Source of the DNA: Arthrobacter frigidicola
GTDB taxonomy: Bacteria; Actinomycetota; Actinomycetes; Actinomycetales; Micrococcaceae
NCBI GenBank assembly: GCA_003602285.1
Contig: QZVU01000003.1
Coordinates: 434,001 to 498,000 of the forward strand
Length of the DNA stretch: 64,000 bases
Direction of reading: 5' to 3'
In this document: piece by piece, positions 8,127-17,346 of the stretch
Layout: each line of letters opens with the position of its first letter
How positions within the stretch are numbered: the first letter of the stretch is position 1
Notes under the pieces: model-generated
The model's database searches: none
Told to the model about the DNA's origin: nothing
Seen by the model: the letters and a program-made list of their open reading frames with translations, nothing else
Position numbers and translations under genes: made by a program

Positions 8127-9431
8127 CTACGCGGACTCGGGCAGGCCCGCCCGGGCGGGCGCCCCCGCCGTCCTCCGGCTCATGCGCCAGAGCCTGCGCA
8201 CCGACCACGCAAAGATGCCCACCACGAGGAGGTTGCGCAGCGTCAGCAGGAGCGCGACGGCCGGGTTCAGCCCGTACCGCAGCTCGTCGTAGAAGATCGG
8301 GTAGACGAGCGTTGTAAGCGCCGCGGTCAGGAGCATCGCCGCCGCCGGGAGCCGCCAGCCCCCTGCGGTATCGAGCACCAGCCCTGCCGCGATCGCCGCG
8401 GCGATCCAGAGCATGAACTGGGGTGATCCGACCTTATTGAACACGACGAGCGTGGTCACCAGGGCGAGCGAGGCGGTGGCCAGCAGCGGACCGGGGCGCG
8501 CTCCACGGCGGAGCCCGACGGCGACCAGCGCGGCGGATGCGAGCACCGCCAGGGCCAGCAGCGGGCCCATCAGGGCGGAGACCTGCCCGCTCAGCGCCCC
8601 CCTCACCTCCATGGTGTTGATGATCTTGTCCTCGTAGAAGTACGCGCCCGAGGTGCCCGTGATCGCCTGCCAGACGCCGGGCGTCGACAGCGGCGCCTCG
8701 AGCTGCATTCCACGCGCACCCTGGGCGCCGAGGAAGCCGGTGAGGTTGCGGAGGTCACCGAAGACGGCGACGACGACGGCGATGCCCGCTGACAGTCCGG
8801 CACCCGCCAGCGCGATCCGAAGACGGCCGCGGCAGGTGATGACCGCGGCCAGTACGACGGCGGCGGGCCAGACCTTCACCCAGCTCGCTGCGCTGAGCAG
8901 GAGGGAGGCAAGGACCGGCCGCGCTGCAAGGAGCAGGATTCCGACGATCACCACGGGGGCGGTCAGCCCGTCGAGGCGTCCCACCGCGACCGGGCCGAGC
9001 AGTGCCGTGGCAGCGAGCCACCAGTACGCCGCCCGGGGGCCGTGCGGCGTGCCGCGGCGAAGCAGGGCGGCGGTGCTGGCCGCGTTGAGGGCTGCGAAGA
9101 TGCCGAACCACGTCAGCTGGTACAGCTCCGGGCCGAGGGCCGTGGCGGCGACAATGGGCACGATGGCTCCGGTGGGATAGACCCAGGCGGTGGAAATGCC
9201 CTGCCAGATGCCGTCGTTCAGGGCCTGGTAGGCCCAGCCGCGGTAGATGTTGATGTCGCTGAGCACTCCCCCGGACAGGATGAAGGGCATCAGCCGGGCG
9301 AGGAACCCCGCGTGGATCAGCGCGAAGAAGATCCAGACGGACGAGGTGCGGTAAGGGAAGTCCGGACCAAGCCGAAGTGATCGCACGGGCGCTCCTGGTG
9401 GGTAGGGTGGTGGGCCAAGTCTTTCATCCAC
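8127..9431 (-). CDS. GT87-type polyprenyl-phosphate-dependent membrane glycosyltransferase
   Basis: A 434-residue integral membrane protein with about 10-12 hydrophobic segments. An early periplasmic-loop signature SDINIYRGWA, with the acidic residue typical of GT-C enzymes, follows TM1, and later come AASWVKVWPAAVVLA and VFNKVGSPQFMLWI, as in DUF2029/GT87 mannosyl- and arabinosyltransferases (PimE, AftC-like). Such enzymes transfer a sugar from a polyprenyl-phosphate donor onto cell-envelope glycans or glycolipids outside the membrane. The start ATG at 9431 has no clear SD, so the true N-terminus could be slightly different. It faces arsR tail to tail. Confidence 0.78.
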   Translation of the reverse strand: MDERLGPPPYPPGAPVRSLRLGPDFPYRTSSVWIFFALIHAGFLARLMPFILSGGVLSDINIYRGWAYQALNDGIWQGISTAWVYPTGAIVPIVAATALGPELYQLTWFGIFAALNAASTAALLRRGTPHGPRAAYWWLAATALLGPVAVGRLDGLTAPVVIVGILLLAARPVLASLLLSAASWVKVWPAAVVLAAVITCRGRLRIALAGAGLSAGIAVVVAVFGDLRNLTGFLGAQGARGMQLEAPLSTPGVWQAITGTSGAYFYEDKIINTMEVRGALSGQVSALMGPLLALAVLASAALVAVGLRRGARPGPLLATASLALVTTLVVFNKVGSPQFMLWIAAAIAAGLVLDTAGGWRLPAAAMLLTAALTTLVYPIFYDELRYGLNPAVALLLTLRNLLVVGIFAWSVRRLWRMSRRTAGAPARAGLPESA

Positions 9432-9438
9432 GCGCGCG

Positions 9439-9511
9439 GGCCTGGAAATCGCAGGCCCGGAAATCGCAGGCCCGGAAATCGCAGGCCCGGAATCACTGGC
9501 CCGGATATCCC
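9439..9511. repeat. 15-bp minisatellite upstream of the GT87 gene
   Basis: Tandem copies of GGCCCGGAAATCGCA at 9439-9453 (one mismatch), 9454-9468 and 9469-9483, followed by two degenerate 14-bp copies to 9511. The units are contiguous without spacers, so this is not a CRISPR. It sits directly in front of the glycosyltransferase start codon. Confidence 0.85.
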
Positions 9512-9827
9512 GGGCCGGGCGAGACCGCGCCCGGTCCCGGAGTCCCGGTCCCGGGGGGGTCCTGAAACCCGGGACGCCGCCCGTATGGGGGCCCTCCGCG
9601 CGTGCGCCGCACCTTGCAGGTCCCGCGCGCCCGCCCTGCTATAGTCGGCGCAGGTGGCCACCGTCCGGCTCACCTGAGGGGCGGTCGTGGGCCCGGCTCG
9701 CACTGCACCGATGCACAGCGATCAGCGAAGGTTCACGATGCAACCATGCTCCACGCCGCCGCGAAGGCTCCCCTCCTGATGTCCGGGCGTATCGGCGTTC
9801 GGCGCCGGCTGCGGGGGGCGGTGTGCC
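9512..9827. other. 316-bp non-coding gap upstream of the first LOV-GGDEF-EAL gene
   Basis: It holds GC-rich inverted repeats of CCCGGGAC/GTCCCGGG type around 9535-9570 and a possible -10 box TATAGT at 9640-9645 whose best -35 (TTGCAG, 9614-9619) is 20 bp away, so the promoter is tentative. I looked for a cyclic-dinucleotide riboswitch core and did not recognise one. No credible gene is seen. Confidence 0.5.
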
Positions 9828-12266
9828 ATGGGCATCACTGAACTGACTGTCACCCTGTGGCAGGAGCGGCGGGTGCTTGAGGAACTGCTCGCGGCGACCG
9901 GCCAGGCGTTGGCACCGCCCGTGGACTCCGCCCAGGGCCCGGCGGAAGCACCGCGCGCCGAGTCCGACCTGCGCAAGGAACTCGGGCTGATCCGCCTGGC
10001 GCGGGATGTCGAACTGGCCGCCGTCGCTCAGGAGTGGGGGCTCGGATCCGCGACAGGACTGGCGGGCCTCGCCGCCGGCGCGCCAACCGACTCCTGGCGC
10101 TGGGTCCTCGATTCCCACCACCAGGCGCTGACCGACCTCGAGGTGCGGCTGCGCGCCGGCCGCACCGCGGAGGCACCCGGCACAACTTCGCAGGCGGGCG
10201 GTCCCGTCCCGGATGAACCGCCACGCCCAGGCGGGGACCGCGACGACGGACCGGGCCCGCCCGCCCTGCCGGACTCACTGCTCGGACACGCCCTGAACGC
10301 GGTCTCAGAGGGCTCCCTGATCACGGACGCCGCCCAGGACATCGTGTACGCCAACGCCGCCTTCACGGCCATCACGGGCTACACCTCCGAGGAACTTCTC
10401 GGGAAGAACTGCCGGATCCTCCAGGGCCCCGGTTCGGACCGCGTCACGCTTGCCGCCATGAGCAGCCGCCTTCAGCGGGGGGAGACCTTTCGGGGCAATG
10501 TCCTCAACTACCGCAAGAACGGTTCACCGTTCTGGAACGCACTCACCGTTTCACCGCTGCGCGACGACGACGGCAGGATCACCCACTTCGTCAGCATCCA
10601 GCGTGACATCACCGCCCAGGTGGCACTGCAGGAGGAACTGCGCTTCCTCGCCCTTCACGACCCGCTGACCGGGCTGCCCAACCGCAGCGGCCTCGAACAG
10701 CGGCTGAGCGCCGCACCAGCCGCCACGGACGTGGCGCTTGGGGTGATTCGCTTCAACAATTTCCGCCACGTCAACGAGACGTTCGGCCGCGACGCCGGCG
10801 ACGCCCTCCTGCGCGAGATGGCACACCGGTTGAAGTCAAACCTGCGCACCACCGATTTCCTCGCCCGGATCGGCGGAGACGAGTTCGTTCTCCTGATCGC
10901 GGGCATCGACGACGCCGAGGCGCACCGGCAGATCGGCTCCGTCGCCGCTCGGCTCCACCGTGCCGTTGAAAGTCCGGTGCCGCTCGGCGGAGGGAACGTG
11001 GTCGACGTCGGAATGAGCATGGGGCTGGCGCTGCACCGCGCCGGCCGCGACGGGTTTGGCGACTCCCGGCGGAGGGCGGAGGCCGCCCTCTCGGATGTAC
11101 CGGTCCAGGGGGACCGCGGCCGGCAGTGGTGGCGCCTCGCCGAACCCGGCGATCCGGTACCGCACCCCGGTAATCCGTCCCTGCACCCCGAGCCCGGCGC
11201 GTCCGCAACCGTGCCGCGTCCGGAAAGCCCAGCGCCGCAGACCGGAGATCCAGCCCCCGGCCCGCGCGGCCCAGCGGGGACACTGTCACTGGTCCTGCAG
11301 CCCGTTGTGGACCTCCGGACGGGAAAAGTGGACCTCCTGGAGGCGCTCGCGCGGGTCAGCGTCGACGGCCACCCCCCGGTGGGACCGGCCGACTTCCTGC
11401 CGGCGCTGGCCCCGCAGGAAGTTGACCAGCTTTTCCAGGACGCCCTTGAGCAGGCCCTGTCCCACCTCGCCCGCTGGGACCGCTCGGGGCGTGCCTTCCG
11501 GGTCAGCGTGAACCTCAGCCCCTCCACCCTGCTCGATCCGCAGTGCGCCGGGTGGGTCGCCTCTACCCTCGAACGGCACCGCATCGCGCCGGACCGGCTC
11601 GTCCTTGAACTTCTCGAAACCGGTGCGATCACCTCCCCGGTTCAGGTGGCCGCCCTGTCGCACCTCCGGACCCTGGGCGTCTGCCTCGCCATGGACGACC
11701 TCGGGTCGGGCTACAGCAGTCTTCAGCGGTTGTCCGTGCTGCCTTTCAGCGCGGTGAAGATCGATGGCGCGCTGACCGCCCAGCTGAGGACACGGCCCGT
11801 GCGGACGCTGACGATCCTCGCGATGCTGGTCCAGATGGGCCGCGACCTCGACTGGGACGTCATCATCGAAGGCCTTGAGGACGCTGCCCTGACCGAGGCT
11901 GCACGGATCCTCGCACCGCCCTTCGGACAGGGATACCATTTGGCCCCTCCCCTGGAACCGGGTGACGTCCCCGCCTGGGTTGAAGGCTTTGCCCCGCGCG
12001 GCGCCGACGGCGGGCTGGACACCTTCCTTGGTGCCCTCGCGTACACCTGGCAGTTCACCCGGCTGCGCTCGCCCCATCCCGGGCCACAGGACCAGTGCCC
12101 GCTCACGGCGTTCCTGGACGCGCACGCTGAGCCCGGGTCGCCGGCCTTTGACTGGCACGGCCTCCAGCACGGTCCGGCCGCGGACGCCCCGGAGCCTGGG
12201 GCACGGCTTGTGGACTGGCTTGCGGACCGCAGTATCGAAGAATATGCACGGCTTCCCCTGAATTAG
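9828..12266 (+). CDS. LOV-GGDEF-EAL protein with degenerate GGDEF (putative blue-light c-di-GMP phosphodiesterase)
   Basis: An 812-residue soluble protein. Residues 1-110 are a helical region of unknown type. About 155-265 is a LOV-type PAS domain with the flavin-adduct cysteine motif GKNCRILQG (Cys195), NYRKNGSPFWN and the Gln of FVSIQRD. About 275-420 is a GGDEF domain, about 480-720 an EAL domain, then a C-terminal extension. GGDEF (349-353) and the RxxD I-site (RTTD) are present, but the metal-binding Asp of the usual DLDDF is Arg308 (RFNNF) and the end of the domain is eroded, so cyclase activity is doubtful. The EAL residues look complete (EAL 505-507, VNLSP, LELLET, DDLGSGYSS, VKID, IIEG, GQGY), predicting c-di-GMP hydrolysis. 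The start ATG follows a G-rich SD. Confidence 0.9.
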   Translation: MGITELTVTLWQERRVLEELLAATGQALAPPVDSAQGPAEAPRAESDLRKELGLIRLARDVELAAVAQEWGLGSATGLAGLAAGAPTDSWRWVLDSHHQALTDLEVRLRAGRTAEAPGTTSQAGGPVPDEPPRPGGDRDDGPGPPALPDSLLGHALNAVSEGSLITDAAQDIVYANAAFTAITGYTSEELLGKNCRILQGPGSDRVTLAAMSSRLQRGETFRGNVLNYRKNGSPFWNALTVSPLRDDDGRITHFVSIQRDITAQVALQEELRFLALHDPLTGLPNRSGLEQRLSAAPAATDVALGVIRFNNFRHVNETFGRDAGDALLREMAHRLKSNLRTTDFLARIGGDEFVLLIAGIDDAEAHRQIGSVAARLHRAVESPVPLGGGNVVDVGMSMGLALHRAGRDGFGDSRRRAEAALSDVPVQGDRGRQWWRLAEPGDPVPHPGNPSLHPEPGASATVPRPESPAPQTGDPAPGPRGPAGTLSLVLQPVVDLRTGKVDLLEALARVSVDGHPPVGPADFLPALAPQEVDQLFQDALEQALSHLARWDRSGRAFRVSVNLSPSTLLDPQCAGWVASTLERHRIAPDRLVLELLETGAITSPVQVAALSHLRTLGVCLAMDDLGSGYSSLQRLSVLPFSAVKIDGALTAQLRTRPVRTLTILAMLVQMGRDLDWDVIIEGLEDAALTEAARILAPPFGQGYHLAPPLEPGDVPAWVEGFAPRGADGGLDTFLGALAYTWQFTRLRSPHPGPQDQCPLTAFLDAHAEPGSPAFDWHGLQHGPAADAPEPGARLVDWLADRSIEEYARLPLN

Positions 12267-12389
12267 CCGGGCCGGCTAAAGAATTCGGCAGATTGGGGAT
12301 GCAAAAAACGTTTTCCTCCCTAAGATCAGTGGTGGAACGCGGGACCTTTTTCCGCGGCTCGTTGCCCAGTGCCCGCGGAAAGGGCCACC

Positions 12390-13907
12390 ATGGATCCCAC
12401 TCTTATTCCGATTATCCTCATCGTCGCGGCTGTGCTTGTCCTCGCCGTCATCGGCGTCATTCTTGCCCGCATGGCGCTCCACATTGCCAGCCCTGACCAG
12501 GCCCTGATTATCTCGTCGAAAGACAGCAAGGGTCAGCCCGACCCCGACAGCCAGCGTGTGGTCTTCGGGCGGATCTTCATCAATCCGTTCTCGCAGCGCG
12601 CCTACCCCATCTCCCTGGCCTCCCGCCAGGTCTCGCTCAAGATCGAGGGAATCTCGCAGAACGGGATCAAACTGCACCTCACCGGGGTGGCGCAGGTCAA
12701 GGTGGGCGGCGACGCCGACGCCGTCCGCAAGGCGGCCCAACGGTTCCTCAACCAGCAGGAGGCCATTGACCACTACACCCAGGAAACCCTTTCCGGGTCG
12801 CTCCGCTCTATTGTGGGCACACTGACTGTCGAATCAATTATCAAAGACCGGGCCACCTTTGCAAAGAGCGTGAAGGAAGAGGCCGAACACTCAATGCACA
12901 ATCAGGGTCTCGAAATCGACACTTTCCAGATTCAGTCGGTAGACGACGATTCAGGTTATTTGAAAAACCTTGGCCGCCCGGAGGCCGCACTGGCCGAGAA
13001 AAATGCCAAAATTGCCGAGGCCCGGTCGGTCCAGGAATCGGAGCAGGCCCGCGCAATCTCCGACGAGCAGGTAGCCCTGGCGCACCAGCAGCTCATTATC
13101 AAGCGTGCTGAACTGAAGGAAGTCGCCGACGCCCGCCAGGCGCGGGCGGACGCGGCCGGGCCCCTCGCCGTGGCGGAACAGAACGAGCAAGTGATCATCC
13201 GCGAGCAGCAGGTGGCCCAGCGGCGCGCCGAACTGCGCGAGCGCGAGCTCGACACCGAGGTCCGCAAGCCCGCGGACGCCGAGAAGTACAGGTTGATCCA
13301 GCAGGCCGATGCCCGGCTCGAGGAGCGGCGGCGGGCCTCGGAGGCGACCGAGATCGAGGCACGGGTGGAACTGGCCAAGCGCAAGCTCAACGCTGAAGGC
13401 GACCGGGTTGCGGCGGAGGCAGACGCCGCCGCGAACACGGCACGGGGAACCGCCGAAGCGGCCGTCCAGGAGGCGCGCGGGCGCGCCGAGGCGGCAGTGA
13501 TCCGTTCACGCGGCGAGGCGGAGGCGGAATCCACCGAGGCCCGGGGCAAGGCAGAGGCCGCCGGCATCGCGGCGCAGGCCGAAGCCTACGAGAAGTTCAA
13601 CGAAGCGGCCGTGCTGAGCAAGGTCCTTGAGGTCCTGCCCGCGATGGCGCGGGAGGTCGCCGCTCCGCTTGCGGCGATCAAGACGATGACGGTTGTGTCC
13701 AACGACGGCGCGGGCCAGCTCAGCCGGGACGTGTCGACCGGCGTGCAGCAGACCACCCAGCTGATCAAGGACACCACCGGCCTCGATGTCATCACCCTGC
13801 TGGGCGACATCCTGAAGGGCGCGGGGTCGGGCCCGCGCGCCTCCGCGAACGGCGGCGCCGTGTCACCGCCGGCCCCGGGCGGATCCGCGGACGGCGGGCG
13901 GCCCTGA
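12390..13907 (+). CDS. Flotillin-like SPFH/band-7 protein
   Basis: A 505-residue protein with one N-terminal membrane anchor (about residues 5-30), an SPFH/PHB domain (about 35-200: VVFGRIFINPFSQRAYPISL, IEGISQNGIKLHLTGVAQVKV) and a long Ala/Glu-rich coiled coil with many EA repeats (about 205-420), the classic flotillin layout (FloT/YuaG, FloA). These proteins oligomerise and organise fluid or ordered membrane microdomains. The start ATG at 12390 has GAAAGGG 7 nt upstream; a 123-bp gap separates it from the LOV-GGDEF-EAL gene on the same strand. A strong terminator follows. No NfeD-type partner gene is adjacent, which is unusual for prokaryotic flotillins. Confidence 0.9.
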   Translation: MDPTLIPIILIVAAVLVLAVIGVILARMALHIASPDQALIISSKDSKGQPDPDSQRVVFGRIFINPFSQRAYPISLASRQVSLKIEGISQNGIKLHLTGVAQVKVGGDADAVRKAAQRFLNQQEAIDHYTQETLSGSLRSIVGTLTVESIIKDRATFAKSVKEEAEHSMHNQGLEIDTFQIQSVDDDSGYLKNLGRPEAALAEKNAKIAEARSVQESEQARAISDEQVALAHQQLIIKRAELKEVADARQARADAAGPLAVAEQNEQVIIREQQVAQRRAELRERELDTEVRKPADAEKYRLIQQADARLEERRRASEATEIEARVELAKRKLNAEGDRVAAEADAAANTARGTAEAAVQEARGRAEAAVIRSRGEAEAESTEARGKAEAAGIAAQAEAYEKFNEAAVLSKVLEVLPAMAREVAAPLAAIKTMTVVSNDGAGQLSRDVSTGVQQTTQLIKDTTGLDVITLLGDILKGAGSGPRASANGGAVSPPAPGGSADGGRP

Positions 13908-13912
13908 CCTTT

Positions 13913-13947
13913 CGGCACCCCGCCGCCTGCCCGGCGGCGGGGTGCCG
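13913..13947 (+). terminator. Strong hairpin after the flotillin gene
   Basis: A perfect 15-bp GC stem (13913-13927 pairing with 13933-13947) with a 5-nt loop TGCCC begins 5 nt after the stop codon. There is no strong U-tract, as is common for actinobacterial terminators. A second smaller hairpin, GCCCGAG/CTCGGGC (14005-14011/14020-14026), lies at the 3' side of the convergent gene and may serve it. Confidence 0.75.
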
Positions 13948-14090
13948 GCCCGCACCGGCCCCGGGTGTTCGGGCGCTCGGGCCTCAGGCCGCAGACGTTC
14001 AGGCGCCCGAGCTTCAGGGCTCGGGCATTCGGGGCTTAGGCCTTCGAGACTCGGGGCCCGGGTCGCTCGGCCGTTGCGGCCTGCAGAGGC

Positions 14091-16166
14091 TCAGGCCAGC
14101 AGTTCCAGCCGCGGCCCGGCCGGCTCGGCGGTCGTGCGGATCTCGCGCACCAGCCAGTCCACGAGGAGCCGTCCGGCCCCGGCGTGTGCCGCCCGTGGAT
14201 CATGCTGCTGAAGGTGCCACCGGTCCACGTCGGCGCTGCTGCCGTGAGAGGCGAGGAATCGACTCAGGGGGCATTCGGCCAGGGCGCGGGGGTGGGGCGA
14301 ACCAAGTCGGGCGAACTGCCAGTGGTAGGCCAACGCCCCAAGGCACGTGCGGAGCGAACCGTTGCGCACCGGCAGGCGGAAGTGCTCGACCCACGCCGCG
14401 GCATCCTGGGGTGCCAGCGGGGGGCTGAAGTGGAAGCCCTGACCCAAGGGCGCGCCGAGGACCGCCACCGCCTCGGCAATCCCCTCGTCCTCGATCCCTT
14501 CGATCACGACGTTCATGCCGAAATCCCTGCCCATCTGGATCAGGGTCGCGATCAGGCTGAGCGTCTCGGGCGGCTTGGTGCGGATGTCCGCGAGCAGATC
14601 GCGGTCGAGCTTGATGGCGTTGAACGGCAGCGACGACAGCCGCTTGAGGCTGCTGTATCCCGCGCCGAGGTCGTCCATGGCGAGGCCGACCCCCAGCCGG
14701 ACCAGTTGGCTGAGGGCCTCCCGCTGGATGTCCCACTCGAGGGTCTGCGATTCGAGCAGTTCGAGGCCGAGCCGGTGGGGCGCGATTCCATGGCGGGTCA
14801 GGGCGCTGCCGATCAGTGCGGGTGAGGCCGGATCGAGAAGGGTGGTGGGCGGCAGGTTGACCGACACGCTGTAGTTCAGCCCCTGCCGGTCCCACTCGGC
14901 CACCTGGGCAAGGGACTGCTCCAGGACCGTGGAGAAGAGTTGGTCCAGGTCGAGGGGGCCCAGGTCCTTGACGAACCCGGCGGGCTCCAGCACCGTCCCG
15001 TTGGGAAGGGTCAGGCGGGCCAGGGCTTCGAACAGGTGCACCGAGCCGTCCCGCAGGTCGATGACGGGCTGAAGGCAGATCGACAGCCCTCCACCGTAGA
15101 GGGCATCGCGCTGCCGCTCGCGGGCCCACGCGGCCTCCTCCCCGGCCATATCGGCGGGATCCACCCCCTCTGCGGCGCCGGCGGAGGCGGCGACCGCGGC
15201 ACCGCCGGAGGCCCCGGCCGGCGCCGGGGAGACCTCGGCGGCAAGCTCCCACCATCGGCGCCGCCCGTGTTTGCGGGTCTTCACCTCGTAGAGGGCCTCA
15301 TCGGCGCTCTTGAGCAGGGAAGCGGTGTCGAAGCCGTCTTCCGGAAACAGGGCGAGCCCCATGCTCATCCCGATGGTCACCCTGCGCCCATCGATGCTGA
15401 AGGGCACCTCGACGGCGGAGGAAAGCCGCTCCAGGACCCGGGTGAGGCCTGCCTCGGCAGCGCCGCGGCTGATACCGCTGAGGATCAGGACGAACTCGTC
15501 CCCGCCCATCCGGCCGAGGAAATCCTCATCGCGCAGCTGCGCCTGGATCCGCGCCGCCCACTCCTTGAGCAGCAGGTCCCCCGCCTCGTGCCCGAAGGTG
15601 TTGTTCACGACGCGGAAGTCGTCGAGATCGATCATGCCCACGGCCGCAGTGATCTCGGACCGGGGCCCGCCCGCCAGAATGTCCGCAAGGTGGTTGTTCA
15701 TCGCCAGGCGGTTCGGCAGTCCGGTGACGGGATCGTGGAGCGCCTGGAAGCGGAGCTGTTCATGGAGCGCCATGCGGGTGTTGATGTCGCGCTGGACACT
15801 CACGAAGTGGGTGAGCTCCCCCGACTCGGAAGTCAGGGGCGTGATACTGAGCATGTTCCAGAACGCGGACCCGTCCTTCCGGTAGTTGAGGATTTCACCG
15901 CGGAAGGGCTCACCGGCGTCGAGTGCAAGCCGGATGGCGGCCCGGGTCTCGACGTCGGTGCCCGGCCCCTGAAGCATCCGGCAGTTCCGCCCCAACGCCT
16001 CATCGGCCGTGTAGCCGGTGATGGCCGTGAAAGATTCCGAGACGTGCTGGATATTCTCCAAAGCATCGGTGATCAACGAAATTTCCGAGGTCGCAGCCAT
16101 CGCCTTGATGAACAGCTCCTCCGGCAGTTCGCCGCCGCCGAAACGCGGCCCATGGCGCAGATGCAT
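14091..16166 (-). CDS. LOV-GGDEF-EAL protein (putative blue-light-controlled c-di-GMP enzyme)
   Basis: A 691-residue paralogue of the protein at 9828, lacking its long N-terminal helical region. The LOV domain (about 20-135) has GRNCRMLQG (Cys62), NYRKDGSAFWN and FVSVQRD. The GGDEF domain (about 140-300) looks complete: MIDLDDFRVVNNTFG supplies the metal Asp, GGDEF is at 221-225 and RDED is an RxxD inhibitory site. The EAL domain (about 355-600) also has its key residues (EAL 380-382, VNLPP, LELLES, DDLGAGYSS, IKLD, VIEG, GQGF). It ends with the same C-terminal extension as its paralogue (LGALAYHWQFARL, CPLSRFL). It could be bifunctional. The ATG at 16166 has GAGGGGG 8-9 nt upstream. Confidence 0.9.
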   Translation of the reverse strand: MHLRHGPRFGGGELPEELFIKAMAATSEISLITDALENIQHVSESFTAITGYTADEALGRNCRMLQGPGTDVETRAAIRLALDAGEPFRGEILNYRKDGSAFWNMLSITPLTSESGELTHFVSVQRDINTRMALHEQLRFQALHDPVTGLPNRLAMNNHLADILAGGPRSEITAAVGMIDLDDFRVVNNTFGHEAGDLLLKEWAARIQAQLRDEDFLGRMGGDEFVLILSGISRGAAEAGLTRVLERLSSAVEVPFSIDGRRVTIGMSMGLALFPEDGFDTASLLKSADEALYEVKTRKHGRRRWWELAAEVSPAPAGASGGAAVAASAGAAEGVDPADMAGEEAAWARERQRDALYGGGLSICLQPVIDLRDGSVHLFEALARLTLPNGTVLEPAGFVKDLGPLDLDQLFSTVLEQSLAQVAEWDRQGLNYSVSVNLPPTTLLDPASPALIGSALTRHGIAPHRLGLELLESQTLEWDIQREALSQLVRLGVGLAMDDLGAGYSSLKRLSSLPFNAIKLDRDLLADIRTKPPETLSLIATLIQMGRDFGMNVVIEGIEDEGIAEAVAVLGAPLGQGFHFSPPLAPQDAAAWVEHFRLPVRNGSLRTCLGALAYHWQFARLGSPHPRALAECPLSRFLASHGSSADVDRWHLQQHDPRAAHAGAGRLLVDWLVREIRTTAEPAGPRLELLA

Positions 16167-16308
16167 GAAGTAGTCCCCCTCTACCTGTCACACCCGAAAG
16201 CACCGGCCACCCGCCGTCGTGCCCGCGCGGTCGGCACAGCGTTGCGCTGCGCCTTAGGACGGATGTTAATGGCATGCTAACCCGTATCTAACCCGGCGCA
16301 TATCTGGT

Positions 16309-16335
16309 GCTTTTGCCGGAACGGGCGACAAAAGC
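16309..16335. promoter_or_regulatory. Inverted repeat upstream of the ScbR-like regulator
   Basis: GCTTTTG (16309-16315) and CAAAAGC (16329-16335) form a perfect 7-bp inverted repeat with a 13-nt centre, in the 226-bp gap between the divergent LOV-GGDEF-EAL gene and the mini-ORF/TetR unit. It may be an operator or a leader hairpin. A direct repeat TAACCCG lies just upstream (about 16278-16295). Confidence 0.45.
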
Positions 16336-16392
16336 CGTCCAAGAACCATGGTGGGAGCGCACCAACCATCCGGCCTGAAGGAAGGGCACAAC

Positions 16393-16482
16393 ATGGGATC
16401 CAACGTCGAAATGTCCGGAGGACAGCTGGTGCAGCAGGTCCGCCCACCGGGCGTCCCGCCCGGCCCCAGGGAGCCGGCATGA
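16393..16482 (+). CDS. 29-residue mini-ORF coupled to the TetR regulator
   Basis: ATG at 16393, preceded by GAAGGAAGGG, encodes MGSNVEMSGG... and ends in TGA overlapping the TetR start (ATGA at 16479-16482). The peptide has no recognised domain. The good SD and the exact stop/start overlap suggest it is translated, either as a leader that couples or controls TetR translation or as a small protein. The TetR ATG itself has only AGGGAG about 7 nt upstream, inside this ORF. Confidence 0.5.
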   Translation: MGSNVEMSGGQLVQQVRPPGVPPGPREPA

Positions 16483-17120
16483 TCCAGCAGCGGGCACGGG
16501 CGACCCGCGAGTCCATCCTCGCCGGGGCCGCTGCGGTCTTCGAAAAGGAAGGGTACGGGATGGCCTCACTCGCGCGTGTCGCGGAGGAGGCCTCGGTGAC
16601 CAAGGGCGCGCTGTACTTCCACTTCCGTTCCAAGGACGAACTGGCGCGGGCGGTCATTGCGGCCCAGCATGCCCGTGGGATGGAGCGCTCCGCCGCCGTT
16701 ATTGCTGAGGGCCGCCCGCCGCTCGAGTCGATGATCCTGATGATCAAAGGCTTCGGGGAGGACAGCCTCACTGAGCCGATCGTCCGCGCCGGAATCCGCC
16801 TGACCTTCGAGGCATCGGCTTTCGGCCAGGACGTGGCGGGGCCCTTTCGGCACTGGACCGAGGCCCTGGAGTCAATGACCCTCGCCGCACGGGATGAGGG
16901 CTGGCTGCATGCGGAGGTTGACCCGGGGTCCTTTGCGCGGATTCTGGTGGCCTCGGTCGCCGGCATTCAGATGCTCTCCAACATCCTCGATGCGCGCCGG
17001 GACCTGATGGAGCGCATCGAGGAGATGTGGGCGGCCCTCCTCCCCGGGATCCTCGCCCAGGAGCACCAGCAGGAGGTTCGGCGGCTCGTCGGACTCGTCC
17101 GCAGAACACCGGAGGAGTGA
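16479..17120 (+). CDS. ScbR/ArpA-like TetR regulator (gamma-butyrolactone-receptor family)
   Basis: A 213-residue protein. The N-terminal HTH (residues about 5-50) reads RATRESILAGAAAVFEKEGY, then VTKGALYFHFRSKDELARAV, the form typical of ScbR/ArpA/FarA receptors. The C-terminal ligand-binding half contains IVRAGIRLTFEA and ILVASVAGIQMLSNIL, again typical of this subfamily. Known members bind gamma-butyrolactone-type signals and release palindromic operators. No butyrolactone synthase gene (AfsA type) is in the window, so the ligand is open. It lies divergent from a c-di-GMP gene and has a receptor-type palindrome at its own stop codon. Confidence 0.85.
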   Translation: MIQQRARATRESILAGAAAVFEKEGYGMASLARVAEEASVTKGALYFHFRSKDELARAVIAAQHARGMERSAAVIAEGRPPLESMILMIKGFGEDSLTEPIVRAGIRLTFEASAFGQDVAGPFRHWTEALESMTLAARDEGWLHAEVDPGSFARILVASVAGIQMLSNILDARRDLMERIEEMWAALLPGILAQEHQQEVRRLVGLVRRTPEE

Positions 17121-17137
17121 AACCGGTCGAATGGTTT
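17120..17137. promoter_or_regulatory. Autoregulatory-element-like palindrome (AAACC-N8-GGTTT)
   Basis: AAACC (17120-17124) and GGTTT (17133-17137) frame an 8-nt centre, and the run continues as GGTTTGTTTT. From memory this resembles the operators of ScbR-type receptors, whose half-sites are AAACC/GGTTT. It starts on the last base of the TetR stop codon. Its position downstream of the gene is unusual for self-repression. Confidence 0.5.
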
Positions 17138-17240
17138 GTTTTTAACGCCGGCTGAGCTTAAGCTTCGATGTGGCGCACGACTCACCGCTCCGTGGGGGAA
17201 GCGATGAGACGACGGAACGCATCCGTTCCCGCCACTGACC

Positions 17241-17275
17241 GTGCCCGGCGCGTGGTTCACTCCACGCCCGGGCAC
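17241..17275. terminator. Hairpin between convergent genes
   Basis: GTGCCCGG plus GCGTGG pair with CCACGC plus CCGGGCAC around a TTCACT loop (one bulged C), giving a stable 14-bp stem between the TetR gene (+) and the UPF0303 gene (-). No U-tract. Confidence 0.6.
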
Positions 17276-17304
17276 GGCCACAACCCCGCGGCCCGCTGGC
17301 CGCT

Positions 17305-17346
17305 TCGCTCAACCAGCCTCGCTCAACCAGCCTCGCTCAACCTGCC
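17305..17346. repeat. 14-bp tandem triplication running into a gene end
   Basis: Units TCGCTCAACCAGCC at 17305-17318 and 17319-17332, and a variant with one change at 17333-17346. The third copy contains the stop and last codons of the minus-strand UPF0303 gene. Confidence 0.85.
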